Shown one piece after another: positions 8,945 to 17,147 of a DNA stretch of 64,000 nt. The stretch spans positions 1 to 64,000 of the forward strand of contig NZ_JAMLIW010000009.1 of NCBI RefSeq assembly GCF_023953935.1. The letters are read 5' to 3'. The stretch comes from Thermomonas sp. (GTDB lineage: Bacteria; Pseudomonadota; Gammaproteobacteria; Xanthomonadales; Xanthomonadaceae). Within the stretch, counting starts at the first letter, position 1. The number at the start of each line of letters is the position of its first letter. The position numbers were made by a program, and so were the translations under genes. The notes under the pieces are model-generated. The model was not told where the DNA came from and ran no database searches. It saw nothing but the letters and a program-made list of their open reading frames with translations.

Positions 8945-10302
8945 AACTCTCCATGCCACGCATCCTTCTCGCCACGCTCATTTTGACCTTTTCCGGTCTG
9001 GTGATGGCGGCCACCGGCGGCTCGCCGGCCACCGTCGCCAAGCCCAAGGTCGATGTCCATGCAGCGGCTTCGTTCGGCTCGCCTACCGTCACCACGCTCC
9101 GCAACAAGGCGGCCGTCAGCATCGTCGGCCAGGAGGGCTTGTGGTTCAAGATCGCCTTGGACGGCGGCCAGACCGGCTACGTCCGGGTCAACGAAGTGCG
9201 GGTCGCCTACGGCAAGAGCGACAGTGGCGGGATCGGCGCCGCGCTGTTCACCGGACGCGCCGGCCAGGGCCGGACCACCGAAACCGCGAGCGTGCGCGGC
9301 CTTGACGAAAGCACGCTGAAATCCGCCCATTTCGATGCGGCGCAGCTCGAACGCATGGAGTCCTACCGCGTCAGCGCGGCGGAAGCGCAGCGCGCCGCCG
9401 AGCGCAATCACTGGGTGGCGACGTCGGTGCCGTTCGCCAGTGAATTCAAGCCAAGCCAGGACTCGAACCAGAACGCCAGCAGCGGCAGCTCTTCACGCGC
9501 CAGCTCGCGCACCGGCCTGCGCGCGCTGGGCGGCGCACTCTCGTCCTTCCTGCCGGGCAGCAGCAGCGGTGTCGCCTCGGCGGCGGCCAATCACAGCGAT
9601 GCCATCGTCGGCAAATCCGATGCGGAGGTGTTGCAGGAAGAACTTGAACTCGGGCCGATGCTCGCCGGGCGTATCCTCGGTGCGGCGCCGCTGGTCAATG
9701 ACCCGGCCATCCAGCGCCGGGTCAACTTGATCGGCCGCTGGCTGGCCTCGCAAACCAGTCGGCCGGACCTGCCGTGGACCTTCGGCGTGATCGACGATGG
9801 TGAAGTCAACGCCTTCGCTGCCCCCGGTGGCTACATCCTGATCACCAAGGGCCTGTACGACCTGCTGACCAGCGACGCCGAGGTCGCCGCCGTGCTGGGC
9901 CACGAGCTCAGCCACGTGGTCCAGCGTGACCACTACGAGGTGATCCGCAAGCAGGAACTGCAGGCCGCCGGCCGCGAGGCGGTGATGAGCCAGGTCAATA
10001 CCGGTGGCGGCTTGGCCGGCAGCTTGGCGCGCGAGTTCATCGAACGCAACGGCGCCGCCATCATGATGACCCAGCTCGACCGCAACGCCGAGTATCGCGC
10101 TGACCAGGCCGCCGGCATCTACCTCGCCCGCGGCGGCTTCAACCCGCTGGAGCTGTACGCCGTGCTGCAGAAGATGGCCTCACTGGGCTCGTCCTCGTCC
10201 CGCATGGCCAGCCTCTACAAGACCCACCCGCCGCTGGACAAGCGTCTGGACGCCCTGGACAAGCGCGGCTACGGCGACTTGCAGGCTTATCTGGATCGGT
10301 GA
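8941..10302 (+). CDS. periplasmic M48 family metalloprotease with N-terminal SH3-like domain
   Basis: 453 residues. Sec signal peptide (about 1-23, ending VMAA), SH3b-like domain (about 27-78, VDVHAAASFGSPTV to TGYVRVNEV), a Ser/Ala-rich linker (about 170-215) and an M48 peptidase domain. Zinc ligands HELSH at 321-325 and the downstream EYRAD glutamate near 384; the VNAFAAPGGYILITKGLYDLL segment is typical of the BepA/YfgC and Oma1 group. Envelope quality control is the likely role by family. Coupled to the CHASE2 gene upstream and followed by a hairpin at 10316-10342. Confidence 0.9.
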   Translation: MKLSMPRILLATLILTFSGLVMAATGGSPATVAKPKVDVHAAASFGSPTVTTLRNKAAVSIVGQEGLWFKIALDGGQTGYVRVNEVRVAYGKSDSGGIGAALFTGRAGQGRTTETASVRGLDESTLKSAHFDAAQLERMESYRVSAAEAQRAAERNHWVATSVPFASEFKPSQDSNQNASSGSSSRASSRTGLRALGGALSSFLPGSSSGVASAAANHSDAIVGKSDAEVLQEELELGPMLAGRILGAAPLVNDPAIQRRVNLIGRWLASQTSRPDLPWTFGVIDDGEVNAFAAPGGYILITKGLYDLLTSDAEVAAVLGHELSHVVQRDHYEVIRKQELQAAGREAVMSQVNTGGGLAGSLAREFIERNGAAIMMTQLDRNAEYRADQAAGIYLARGGFNPLELYAVLQKMASLGSSSSRMASLYKTHPPLDKRLDALDKRGYGDLQAYLDR

Positions 10303-10315
10303 GGCTGCACGGCAA

Positions 10316-10342
10316 GGCAACGCTGGCGTGGCCAGCGTTGCC
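10316..10342 (+). terminator. hairpin after M48 gene
   Basis: Perfect 11-bp stem (GGCAACGCTGG with CCAGCGTTGCC) and 5-base loop, 13 bp after the stop codon. No T-tract follows, so it is an RNA-stabilising or weak termination hairpin rather than a classical terminator. Confidence 0.6.
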
Positions 10343-10476
10343 GCTTGACGCGAATCAACGGTTGTCCTCCGGAGTGTTGTCCGTGCCCTTTTGCATCTGG
10401 TCCGACAACTCTCGGCATGATGAACCAAGAAATTCGCCCAGTACGAGTCCTGAAAGCCCGCCCGCAATGAATCCGG

Positions 10477-10680
10477 AATCCCGTTCGTGGCGAACCAGAA
10501 GTCCCGCCCAAAATCCCGTTCGTGGTGAGCCTGTCGAACCATGAACGGGATTTGGCTGATTCCGTCCGTGGTGAGCCAGAAGTCCCGCACAAAAAATCCC
10601 GTTCGTGGTGAGCCTGTCGAACCATGAACGGGATTTGGCTGATTCCGTCCGTGGTTCGACAGGCTCACCACGAACGGAAT
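10477..10680. repeat. tandem REP-like array, intergenic
   Basis: Two direct copies of an 83-bp unit (cores CGTTCGTGGTGAGCCTG... at 10515-10549 and 10598-10632), a partial degenerate copy before them (10479-10510), and an inverted copy at 10643-10680. Each core is itself an imperfect palindrome (GTTCGTGGT / ACCATGAAC). The same core occurs twice inside metG (36461-36570). This type of short palindrome is scattered in many proteobacterial genomes. The gap 10303-10785 holds only this array and the hairpins listed; translated frames across it are repeat artefacts. Confidence 0.9.
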
Positions 10681-10726
10681 GGCAATGGCAATGCCATCAA
10701 CGCCGCTATCCCGAGGCCGGGAGCAG

Positions 10727-10761
10727 AAAAAAACTGCCGGCGATCTTGCGACCGCCGGCAG
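10727..10761 (-). terminator. Rho-independent terminator of DUF4870 gene
   Basis: On the minus strand a perfect 9-bp GC-rich stem (CTGCCGGCG / CGCCGGCAG, 10734-10742 and 10753-10761) with a 10-base loop is followed directly by seven T residues (plus-strand A at 10727-10733). It lies 24 bp after the stop of the gene at 10786-11127. Confidence 0.88.
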
Positions 10762-10785
10762 CCCTGTATTGCTGCGTCGGAATGC

Positions 10786-11127
10786 TTACTTGATCAAGCG
10801 CAGCGAGAACGGATAGCGATAGCTCTCGCCCTTGTTGACGGCAACGCCGGCGATGATGCAGAAGATCAGGTTGACCAGCCACACCACCGGCATCAGCAGT
10901 CCGCCGATGATGATGATCGCCAGGACCACACAGGCCACGTAGGCAATCGCGATCATGATCTGGAAGTTCAGCGCTTCCTTGGCCTGCTCGTTCAACCAGG
11001 CCTTGTCGGCCTTGTCCTTGTTCATCAGCCAGATGATCAGCGGCACGATGAAGCCCAGCAGGATGCCGGACAGGTGGGTCAGCATGGCGAGATTGCGGTC
11101 TTCGCTGGATGCGGTGACATCGTTCAT
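10786..11127 (-). CDS. DUF4870 (Tic20-like) small membrane protein
   Basis: 113 residues from the ATG at 11125-11127, preceded by GGGGA. Three hydrophobic segments (about 16-34, 50-70 and 75-100) with the family pattern NLAMLTHLSGILLGFIVPLIIWLMNKD and NEQAKEALNFQI. DUF4870 proteins are common, function unknown. An upstream extension in frame to 11220 lacks family similarity and is rejected. It lies 73 bp downstream of the DUF1501 gene on the same strand and ends at a strong terminator. Confidence 0.88.
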   Translation of the reverse strand: MNDVTASSEDRNLAMLTHLSGILLGFIVPLIIWLMNKDKADKAWLNEQAKEALNFQIMIAIAYVACVVLAIIIIGGLLMPVVWLVNLIFCIIAGVAVNKGESYRYPFSLRLIK

Positions 11128-11200
11128 GGTGTGGAATCCCCGAGTGAAGCGCAGGTGCGCGCCACAGCAGGATAACGCGAATTCCCGGAAAACACGGACA

Positions 11201-12352
11201 TCAACCGCGAAGCAGCCCATTCATCGGCACCAGCGCAGCGCTGTCAGGGAACACGCGGCCTGACAGCGCTGCCAGATCCAGGCCCAGATGGTCGCGCAGC
11301 ACGCCCTTGAACAGGGCGCGCATGTCGGTGGTGGCAAGCAGGTCGCGGCCTTCGTTGAGCTGGTTCTTCGCCAGGCCGGGCCAGTCACCGGCGATGCGCC
11401 CGCCCTTGACCGCACCGCCGGCCAGGAACGAGATCCCGCCGGTGCCGTGATCGGTGCCGCCGGTGCCGTTGATCGCCGCAGTGCGGCCGAACTCGGTGAC
11501 GATCGCGATCACGGTATTGCCCCAAATGGGGGCCGCGCCGTCGTGGAAACCCTTGAGCCCGGCATCCAGTTCAGCCAGTTTGCGATCCAGCACGGCCAGT
11601 TCGCCGCCATGGGTATCCCAGCCGGTGTCTTCGACAAAACCAATCCGCGGCCCGGTCGACGCGGACATGAATTTCGCCGCCGCCGCCATCGCCTGCGGCA
11701 GGCGCATCCCGCCGCGCTCGGCTGTCCCCATCGACTCCATCCGCGTGTCAATGGCGGCAAACGTGGGTGCCAGCACGGCATCGGCGGCATACAGCTGCTG
11801 CAACTGCCGCCACAGGATCGGATCCACGCCATTGGTCAAGGGCGGTGACCAGGTCGAGACATCACCGCTGCCACGCATCGCCAGCGGCATCACCGCCGAC
11901 AGCGCCAGGCCCTTGCTGCCCGGCAGCGCGGCCACGCAGCGATTGAGCCAGCCGGTGGTGCCACTGGTGCCGGTGGTACCATTTTCCACGCAGTCCTGCG
12001 CTTCGAAATGCGAGCGCTGCCGATACGGCGGCGCCACCGCCAGCACCGGCAGGAATTGCTTGCCGGCAAACAGCTCGGCGCAGAACTGCAATTTGCCGTG
12101 CAGGGCGAAATCGCTGTCCAGGCGCAGCGCCTGCGGCTGGCCCTGGGCTTGGGTGAAGGATCCGCGCAAACCGGCAAAGGCCGGATCGCCGATCGGCTGC
12201 AACGCGTGCAGGCCATCCAGCCCGCCGCGCAGCAGCACCAGCAGGAAGCGCGTATCCGCTGCCGAGGAAGCGGCCAGTGCGAATTTCGGCAAGGCAGCAC
12301 AAACCAAAGCACCGGCACCGAAGCCGAGAAAACCGCGTCGATTCAGTTGCAT
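11201..12352 (-). CDS. DUF1501 family twin-arginine exported protein
   Basis: 383 residues. Twin-arginine signal at the N-terminus (NRRGFLGFGAGALV, cleavage near ALA), so export in folded form is predicted. The body has the DUF1501 (sulfatase-like, alkaline phosphatase fold) features: LVLLRGGLDGLHALQP near residue 36, DTGWDTHGG and VTEFGRT toward the C-terminus, and the GTDHGTGG metal-binding-like segment. It begins one base after the stop of the DUF1800 gene, and the pair occurs together in many bacteria; substrates are unknown. Confidence 0.9.
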   Translation of the reverse strand: MQLNRRGFLGFGAGALVCAALPKFALAASSAADTRFLLVLLRGGLDGLHALQPIGDPAFAGLRGSFTQAQGQPQALRLDSDFALHGKLQFCAELFAGKQFLPVLAVAPPYRQRSHFEAQDCVENGTTGTSGTTGWLNRCVAALPGSKGLALSAVMPLAMRGSGDVSTWSPPLTNGVDPILWRQLQQLYAADAVLAPTFAAIDTRMESMGTAERGGMRLPQAMAAAAKFMSASTGPRIGFVEDTGWDTHGGELAVLDRKLAELDAGLKGFHDGAAPIWGNTVIAIVTEFGRTAAINGTGGTDHGTGGISFLAGGAVKGGRIAGDWPGLAKNQLNEGRDLLATTDMRALFKGVLRDHLGLDLAALSGRVFPDSAALVPMNGLLRG

Positions 12353-12353
12353 G

Positions 12354-13790
12354 TCAGGTCCTCCATTGGAAGGCGGGGCTGCCCAGCAGCAGGGCGACGC
12401 CCTGCTGCACCGATTCGGCGCGCCGCAGCGCAGTGGCGGTCTGCATGTCCAGCGCCGGTCCCAGCGCCGCCTGCCCGAGCGCCAGTGGCGTCGCCTCCGG
12501 CCCGACCTGCATGCGATCCGCCAGACGCTGCGCCGCCTGCACGCGCTTGAACAGCGCATCCGGGCCACCCCAGTCGGCCGCCACGTCACCGAAGCCGGCG
12601 GGAGAGCGCGGCTGGAACACCGGCTGCCCCAACTGCCCCTGCATCTGCATGGCCATCGCCAGATCGGCCTTGTCATCCAGCCTGCAGGCACGCAGCGCGG
12701 ACAGGCAGAAATCGTCCGGGTTCTTGAACTTGCGGCAGCCTTCGTCCCAAGCGAGCTCATCGCCGAGCATGGTGTTGCACACGCGCGCCAAGTCGCCGCC
12801 GGTATCGACCCAGGTGCGGGCCATCCGCTCGACCAGTGCCGGCGGTGGCTGGTCGGCGACGAAATGCCGGGCCAGCTTCAGCGAGACATGCTGCGCCGTG
12901 GCCGGATGCACCGCCAGCGCATGCAGAATGGCGATGCCTTGCTGTTCGCCCGCTTGCCGGTAGAAGTTGCCGAAGACGCGCCGATCCCCTGGCTCATGGG
13001 CCTGCGCGTGGAACACGAACCCGTTGCCGCCACCGGCCTCGTGCGGACGCGCCACGCTCCAACCGGTGATCGCTTTCGCGAACTCGATGACATCGGCCTG
13101 GGTGTAGCCGGCGTTCACGCCCAGCGTGTGCAGTTCCATGATCTCGCGGGCGAGGTTTTCATTCAGCCCGCGCCGGCGCGCATTCGGCCGGGCCTGCGTG
13201 CGCTGCGCCGCACGCTGCGCCTGCCGGGAACCGGCGCCCACCGACCGCGCATTGTCCAGGTACAGCAACATGCCCGGATGCCGCTCCACCGCCAGCAGCA
13301 GATCACCGAAACGCCCGGTCGCGTTGGGCCGGATCGCCTCGCGCTCCATCGGCGCGGCGAACAGCGAGGCGATGCGCTTATCCACCGAAATGGCGAAATG
13401 GTTCGACCAGAACCGCACCAGCCGCTCGCGGAAGCTGTCACTGCTGGCCACCGCCACGCCTTGCCGCAACACCAATTCGTTCAGCAGTGCCTTGCGCAGC
13501 TCGTTGCGCCCGCCGACCCGCTTCGGGCGGTCGTTGCTGGCGCCGGCGCCGCTCGCGCCACCTTCGGCCGCCATCCGTTCCCGCGCGGCGCGGCGCTGCT
13601 GCTGCACCTGGATGTACAGCGTCAGGTAGTCGCGACTGCCCGGCAGCCCGTCGAAGGCGGCGATGCGCGGCGGCGCGCCCAATTGCGCCTGCAGCCAGCC
13701 GCGTGGGTCTTGTCCAATCCTCGCCAGCTCACCCGCGCGTGCGCCCAAACCGAACCGATTGGCCGCCGCTGCCGCCTGCCCTGTCGCCAT
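12354..13790 (-). CDS. DUF1800 family protein
   Basis: 478 residues from the ATG at 13790; an in-frame start at 13817 would add nine residues. Family signatures: NRFGLGARAGELARI at the N-terminus, LVRFWSNHFAISVDK near residue 130, NLAREIMELHTLGVNAGYTQADVIEFAKAITGW in the centre and SLKLARHFVADQPP later. No clear signal peptide. Cotranscribed with the DUF1501 gene (gap of one base). The pair is often linked to secreted or surface matrix proteins, but the biochemical role is unknown. Confidence 0.9.
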   Translation of the reverse strand: MATGQAAAAANRFGLGARAGELARIGQDPRGWLQAQLGAPPRIAAFDGLPGSRDYLTLYIQVQQQRRAARERMAAEGGASGAGASNDRPKRVGGRNELRKALLNELVLRQGVAVASSDSFRERLVRFWSNHFAISVDKRIASLFAAPMEREAIRPNATGRFGDLLLAVERHPGMLLYLDNARSVGAGSRQAQRAAQRTQARPNARRRGLNENLAREIMELHTLGVNAGYTQADVIEFAKAITGWSVARPHEAGGGNGFVFHAQAHEPGDRRVFGNFYRQAGEQQGIAILHALAVHPATAQHVSLKLARHFVADQPPPALVERMARTWVDTGGDLARVCNTMLGDELAWDEGCRKFKNPDDFCLSALRACRLDDKADLAMAMQMQGQLGQPVFQPRSPAGFGDVAADWGGPDALFKRVQAAQRLADRMQVGPEATPLALGQAALGPALDMQTATALRRAESVQQGVALLLGSPAFQWRT

Positions 13791-13923
13791 GGCCTTGACT
13801 CCGTGTGGGATATCCACGCAAACGCAACGGGCTGCCGGGTCGTTGACAGGAACAAGATGACAGTTCGGTCATCCACCGCCGGGGACGATGGCGGAACGGG
13901 CCGGTCGGCGGAAAGGCCTGCGC

Positions 13924-13953
13924 TTGCCCGGCACCGGATTGGCCGACTACAAT
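13924..13953 (+). promoter_or_regulatory. sigma-70 promoter of tRNA-Asn
   Basis: TTGCCC (13924-13929), 18-base spacer, TACAAT (13948-13953), ending 12 bases before the mature tRNA 5' end. Good match to -35/-10 consensus and the expected spacing to a tRNA start. Confidence 0.75.
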
Positions 13954-13965
13954 GCGCGTCCCCCC

Positions 13966-14042
13966 GCCCGAATAGCTCAGCCGGTTAGAGCACTTGACTG
14001 TTAATCAGGGGGTCGTTGGTTCGAGTCCAACTTCGGGCGCCA
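13966..14042 (+). tRNA. tRNA-Asn (GTT)
   Basis: 77 nt including encoded CCA. Acceptor stem GCCCGAA/TTCGGGC is perfect, D-arm AGCTCAGCCGGTTAGAGC, anticodon loop CTGTTAA giving anticodon GTT, T-arm with GGTTCGAGTCC, discriminator G. Has its own promoter and a downstream hairpin. No integrated element is seen at its 3' end: an ABC transporter gene follows at once. Confidence 0.98.
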
Positions 14043-14050
14043 GAATTACC

Positions 14051-14078
14051 AAGGGCTTTGCCGCAAGGCTAAGCCCTT
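14051..14078 (+). terminator. hairpin after tRNA-Asn
   Basis: Stem AAGGGCTT/AAGCCCTT (8 bp) with 12-base loop, 8 bp after the tRNA CCA. Followed by CTCATG rather than a long T-run, so it is a weak terminator or processing hairpin. Confidence 0.6.
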
Positions 14079-14126
14079 CTCATGTCCGCGCTAGAATTCG
14101 GCTCTTGCGCCCAAGAAGCTGCGGAC

Positions 14127-14864
14127 ATGATCGAAGTTGATGCCCTGTGCAAGCGATATGGTGATTTCACCGCGGTGGAATCGCTTTCATTCAAGGTCGA
14201 GGCAGGCCAGATCATGGGGCTGGTCGGGCCCAATGGTGCCGGCAAGACCACCACCTTGCGCTGCCTCGCGGGGATCATTCCCGCCACCAGCGGGCAGGCG
14301 CGGATCGGCGGGGTCGACATCGCAGCCGATCCGGTGGCTGCCAAGCGCCAGTTGGCCTTCATCCCTGACGAGCCACGCCTGTTCGAGCATCTCACGGTGG
14401 AGCAGCACCTCAACTTCGTCGCCCGCCTCTACGGGGTCGCGGATTGGCAAGCGCGAGCGCAGCCGCTGCTTGACGATCTGGAGATGGGCGACAAGCGCAA
14501 GCTGTTGCCGTCGGAGCTGTCGCGCGGGATGAAGCAGAAGCTGGCGATCGCCTGCGGCCTGCTGCACGCACCGCGCGCGGTGATCCTGGACGAGCCGCTG
14601 ACCGGGCTGGATCCTTACGGCATCCGCCGGATGAAGAACACGATGCGCAAGCTGGCGGCCGATGGCGTGGCGATCATCCTGAGCTCGCACTTGCTGGATC
14701 TGGTCGAGGAAGTCTGCACCCACCTGTTGATCCTGAAGGAAGGCCGCAAGCTGGCCGATGGTTCGGTGGCCGAGGTGCGCGAACGCTACATGGCCGATGG
14801 CGCGACCCGCCTCGAAGATGTGTTCTTCCGTGCCACCGGCGAGGCCGAGGACCTGCACGCTTGA
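14127..14864 (+). CDS. ABC transporter ATP-binding protein
   Basis: 245 residues from the ATG at 14127 (MIEVDALCKRYGDF), the conserved start; an upstream ATG at 14082 adds residues unlike the family. Walker A GPNGAGKTTT (near residue 36), signature LSRGMKQKLAIA, Walker B VILDEPLTGLDP, H-loop SSHLLDL. It resembles the CcmA/YhaQ-like exporter ATPases of gliding, multidrug or Nat-type systems. The stop overlaps the TTG start of the permease gene (TTGA). Confidence 0.92.
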   Translation: MIEVDALCKRYGDFTAVESLSFKVEAGQIMGLVGPNGAGKTTTLRCLAGIIPATSGQARIGGVDIAADPVAAKRQLAFIPDEPRLFEHLTVEQHLNFVARLYGVADWQARAQPLLDDLEMGDKRKLLPSELSRGMKQKLAIACGLLHAPRAVILDEPLTGLDPYGIRRMKNTMRKLAADGVAIILSSHLLDLVEEVCTHLLILKEGRKLADGSVAEVRERYMADGATRLEDVFFRATGEAEDLHA

Positions 14865-16645
14865 GCGCACCGGCCAGCAATCGATTCACGGCGGTGGCGG
14901 GGGCCTTCGTCTATCTGCAGGTGACGTCGCTGGCCAACAACCTGCGCCGACGCCTGCAACGCCTGCGCCAGCCAAAATACCTGCTGGGCGCATTGGCGGG
15001 CGCGGCCTATCTGTACGCCTTCGTGATCCGGCACATGCTGCAGGGCGCGCAATCGCAATCGCAGGTGATGCAGCATGTGCCGGCGGTCTTGCTCTCCGAT
15101 CTGCCGATCGTGGTGGCGCTGGTCTTGCTGCTGTTCCTGTGGCTGGAATGGCTGTTCGCCGGCGATGGCGTGGAATTGGGATTTTCCGAAACCGAGATCG
15201 CCTTCCTGTTCCCGGCGCCGCTGACCCGCACCGCGCTGATCCAGTACAACCTGCTGCGCTCGCAGTTGCTGATTTTCTTCTCCGCATTCCTGCTCGGCCT
15301 GGTGTTCCGGCGCGGGGGTTCCCTGAACGGCCATCCATTGCAATACGCGACAGGGCTGTGGCTGCTGCTGTCGATGGGTCGGCTGCACCTGATGGCCGCG
15401 TCCTTCACCCGCGAACGCCTGCTGCTGGCGGGTCTGGGCTTGTGGCCACGTCGCCTGCTGGTGTTGGCAGCCGGCCTGGCACTGGCGGTGGCCAGCCTGT
15501 GGCCGATCCGTGATGTGCTGGTTCCGCCGTCGCTGTCGGGATGGTCGGATATTGCCCGCCTGCATCCATGGATTCGGGGCATCGTCGGGCAGACTCCGCT
15601 GGCGTGGTTGCTGCTGCCGCTGCAATGGGCGGTGGCGCCGATCTTCGCGACTGATGCCGGCAGTTTCCTGCGGGCCTTGCCGGCGTCCCTCGGGCTGCTG
15701 GTGCTGCACTACCTGTGGGCCTTGCGAGCGCAAGTTTCGTTCGAGGAAGGCTCGATCGCACATGCCCGCAAACGGGCCTTGCGACACGCCGCACGACAGC
15801 AAGGGCAGTTGCGCGAACGCCCGCCAGGCAAACCGCGAAGCGCCCCCTTCACCTTGCATGCAACCGGCGCTCCGGTCATGGCTTTCCTGTGGAAAGGCCT
15901 GCTGGCGATGGGGCCGCTGTACCGCCTGCGCAACTGGCTTGCCGCCTGCTTGATTACCTATGCCGTCATCCAGTGGACAGCCTTGCAGGCGTGGGGACGG
16001 CCCGTACTGCTAGCCTTTGGCGGCGGCTTCCTGATGATCGCCGGTTGGGGCCTGCTGTTCGGGCCGATGTTCATGCAACGCAGCGTGCAGCGTTTGCTGC
16101 AAACGCTCGATATCCAGAAGGCCGCGCCACTGGGCGGGCGCCAGATCGCCCTGGGCGAGTTGGTGACACCAACCGTGGTCATGACCGCCGTCTTGCTGTG
16201 GCTGCTGTGGATCGCCACGCTGTGCTTCGTGCTGGCCGGCGGCAGCGCGGCCTTCCCGGCAACCCGAATGATCGTGGCCGCACTGGGCATGGCCTTGCTG
16301 ATGCCGCCACTGTGCGCGCTGATGCTGTGCGTTCCGTTTGCCGGCAATCTGTATTTCCCGGCCTGGACCACGCCGAACAAGGGTGCAGGTCGTGGGGTCG
16401 AGGTGATGGGCCAGCGGATGATCTTCATGGCCGGCTACCTGCTGGCGCTGGTCGTGGCCCTGTTGCCGGCGGCACTGCTGGCGGGGCTGGTCTATTTGCT
16501 GGCCAACTGGATCGTCGGCCTGACCCCGGCACTGCTGCTGGCGGCACTTTGCGCCGCCGGCGTGCTGGTGGTGGAACTACGACTGGTGCTTGCGGTGCTG
16601 GGGCGCCGCATCGATGCGTTCGACCTGTCGCAGGAGCTGCGTTGA
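14861..16645 (+). CDS. ABC exporter permease-like integral membrane protein
   Basis: 594 residues from a TTG start overlapping the ATPase stop. About twelve hydrophobic segments spread over the length, with a basic cytoplasmic loop near 295-330 (HARKRALRHAARQQG). It looks like the large exporter permeases that pair with a single ATPase; the substrate is unknown. The next gene is convergent. I do not recognise a specific family, and the assignment as permease rests on topology and coupling to the ATPase. Confidence 0.8.
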   Translation: MSAPASNRFTAVAGAFVYLQVTSLANNLRRRLQRLRQPKYLLGALAGAAYLYAFVIRHMLQGAQSQSQVMQHVPAVLLSDLPIVVALVLLLFLWLEWLFAGDGVELGFSETEIAFLFPAPLTRTALIQYNLLRSQLLIFFSAFLLGLVFRRGGSLNGHPLQYATGLWLLLSMGRLHLMAASFTRERLLLAGLGLWPRRLLVLAAGLALAVASLWPIRDVLVPPSLSGWSDIARLHPWIRGIVGQTPLAWLLLPLQWAVAPIFATDAGSFLRALPASLGLLVLHYLWALRAQVSFEEGSIAHARKRALRHAARQQGQLRERPPGKPRSAPFTLHATGAPVMAFLWKGLLAMGPLYRLRNWLAACLITYAVIQWTALQAWGRPVLLAFGGGFLMIAGWGLLFGPMFMQRSVQRLLQTLDIQKAAPLGGRQIALGELVTPTVVMTAVLLWLLWIATLCFVLAGGSAAFPATRMIVAALGMALLMPPLCALMLCVPFAGNLYFPAWTTPNKGAGRGVEVMGQRMIFMAGYLLALVVALLPAALLAGLVYLLANWIVGLTPALLLAALCAAGVLVVELRLVLAVLGRRIDAFDLSQELR

Positions 16646-16685
16646 GCCGGCCTCTGCCGTTATCCCGGCAGACCGCGGCTGGCCT

Positions 16686-17048
16686 TCATTCGGCCAGCGG
16701 CTCCGCCCACACCGCGAATTCATTGCCACCGGGTTCGGTGAAGTGGAAGCGGCGGCCACCCGGGAAAGCAAAGATCGGCTTGATCACGCGCCCACCCGCC
16801 GCCTCGACCTTGGCCTGCGTGTCCTCCAGCCGCTCACTGAACAGCACGATCAGGGCACTGCCTTGCCTGGTGCTGGCCGCCAGGTCCGAACGAAAGAAAC
16901 CACCATCCAGACCTTGGTCGGAGAAGGCCACGTAGTCCGGTCCATAGTCGACGAAGGCCCAACCGAATGCGTCGGTGAAGAAACGTTTGGTGGCCGCCAA
17001 GTCACGCGACGGGAATTCGACGTAATTGATTTTCTCGTGTGCCGGCAT
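16686..17048 (-). CDS. VOC (glyoxalase/bleomycin resistance-like) protein
   Basis: 120 residues from the ATG at 17048. Two beta-alpha-beta-beta-beta halves: NYVEFPSRDLAATKRFFTDAFGWAF then YVAFSDQGLDGGFF, and VLFSERLEDTQAKVEAAGGRVIKPIFAFPGGRRFHFTEPGGNEFAVW. Typical of stand-alone VOC proteins of YdeN/PhnB-like type that may bind metal; substrate unknown. Convergent with the ABC permease gene, 99 bp from prmB on the same strand. Confidence 0.88.
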   Translation of the reverse strand: MPAHEKINYVEFPSRDLAATKRFFTDAFGWAFVDYGPDYVAFSDQGLDGGFFRSDLAASTRQGSALIVLFSERLEDTQAKVEAAGGRVIKPIFAFPGGRRFHFTEPGGNEFAVWAEPLAE

Positions 17049-17147
17049 GAGGTTTTCCTCCAGCTTGCAAACCCTGGCGTGCGTGCGCACACCGGTTCTG
17101 AACAATACGCCGTTCAGAACAGTAGTCCCTTCAGAACAATCTGCCGC

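Noticed and set aside
10180-10671. 163-codon minus frame with repeated GSTGSPRT-like text
   Set aside because: The peptide repeats come only from translating the REP-like DNA units, and the frame overlaps the end of the M48 gene.
13966-14042. tRNA-Asn as integration site of an island
   Set aside because: No integrase and no duplicated tRNA 3' end nearby; flanking genes are ordinary chromosomal genes.
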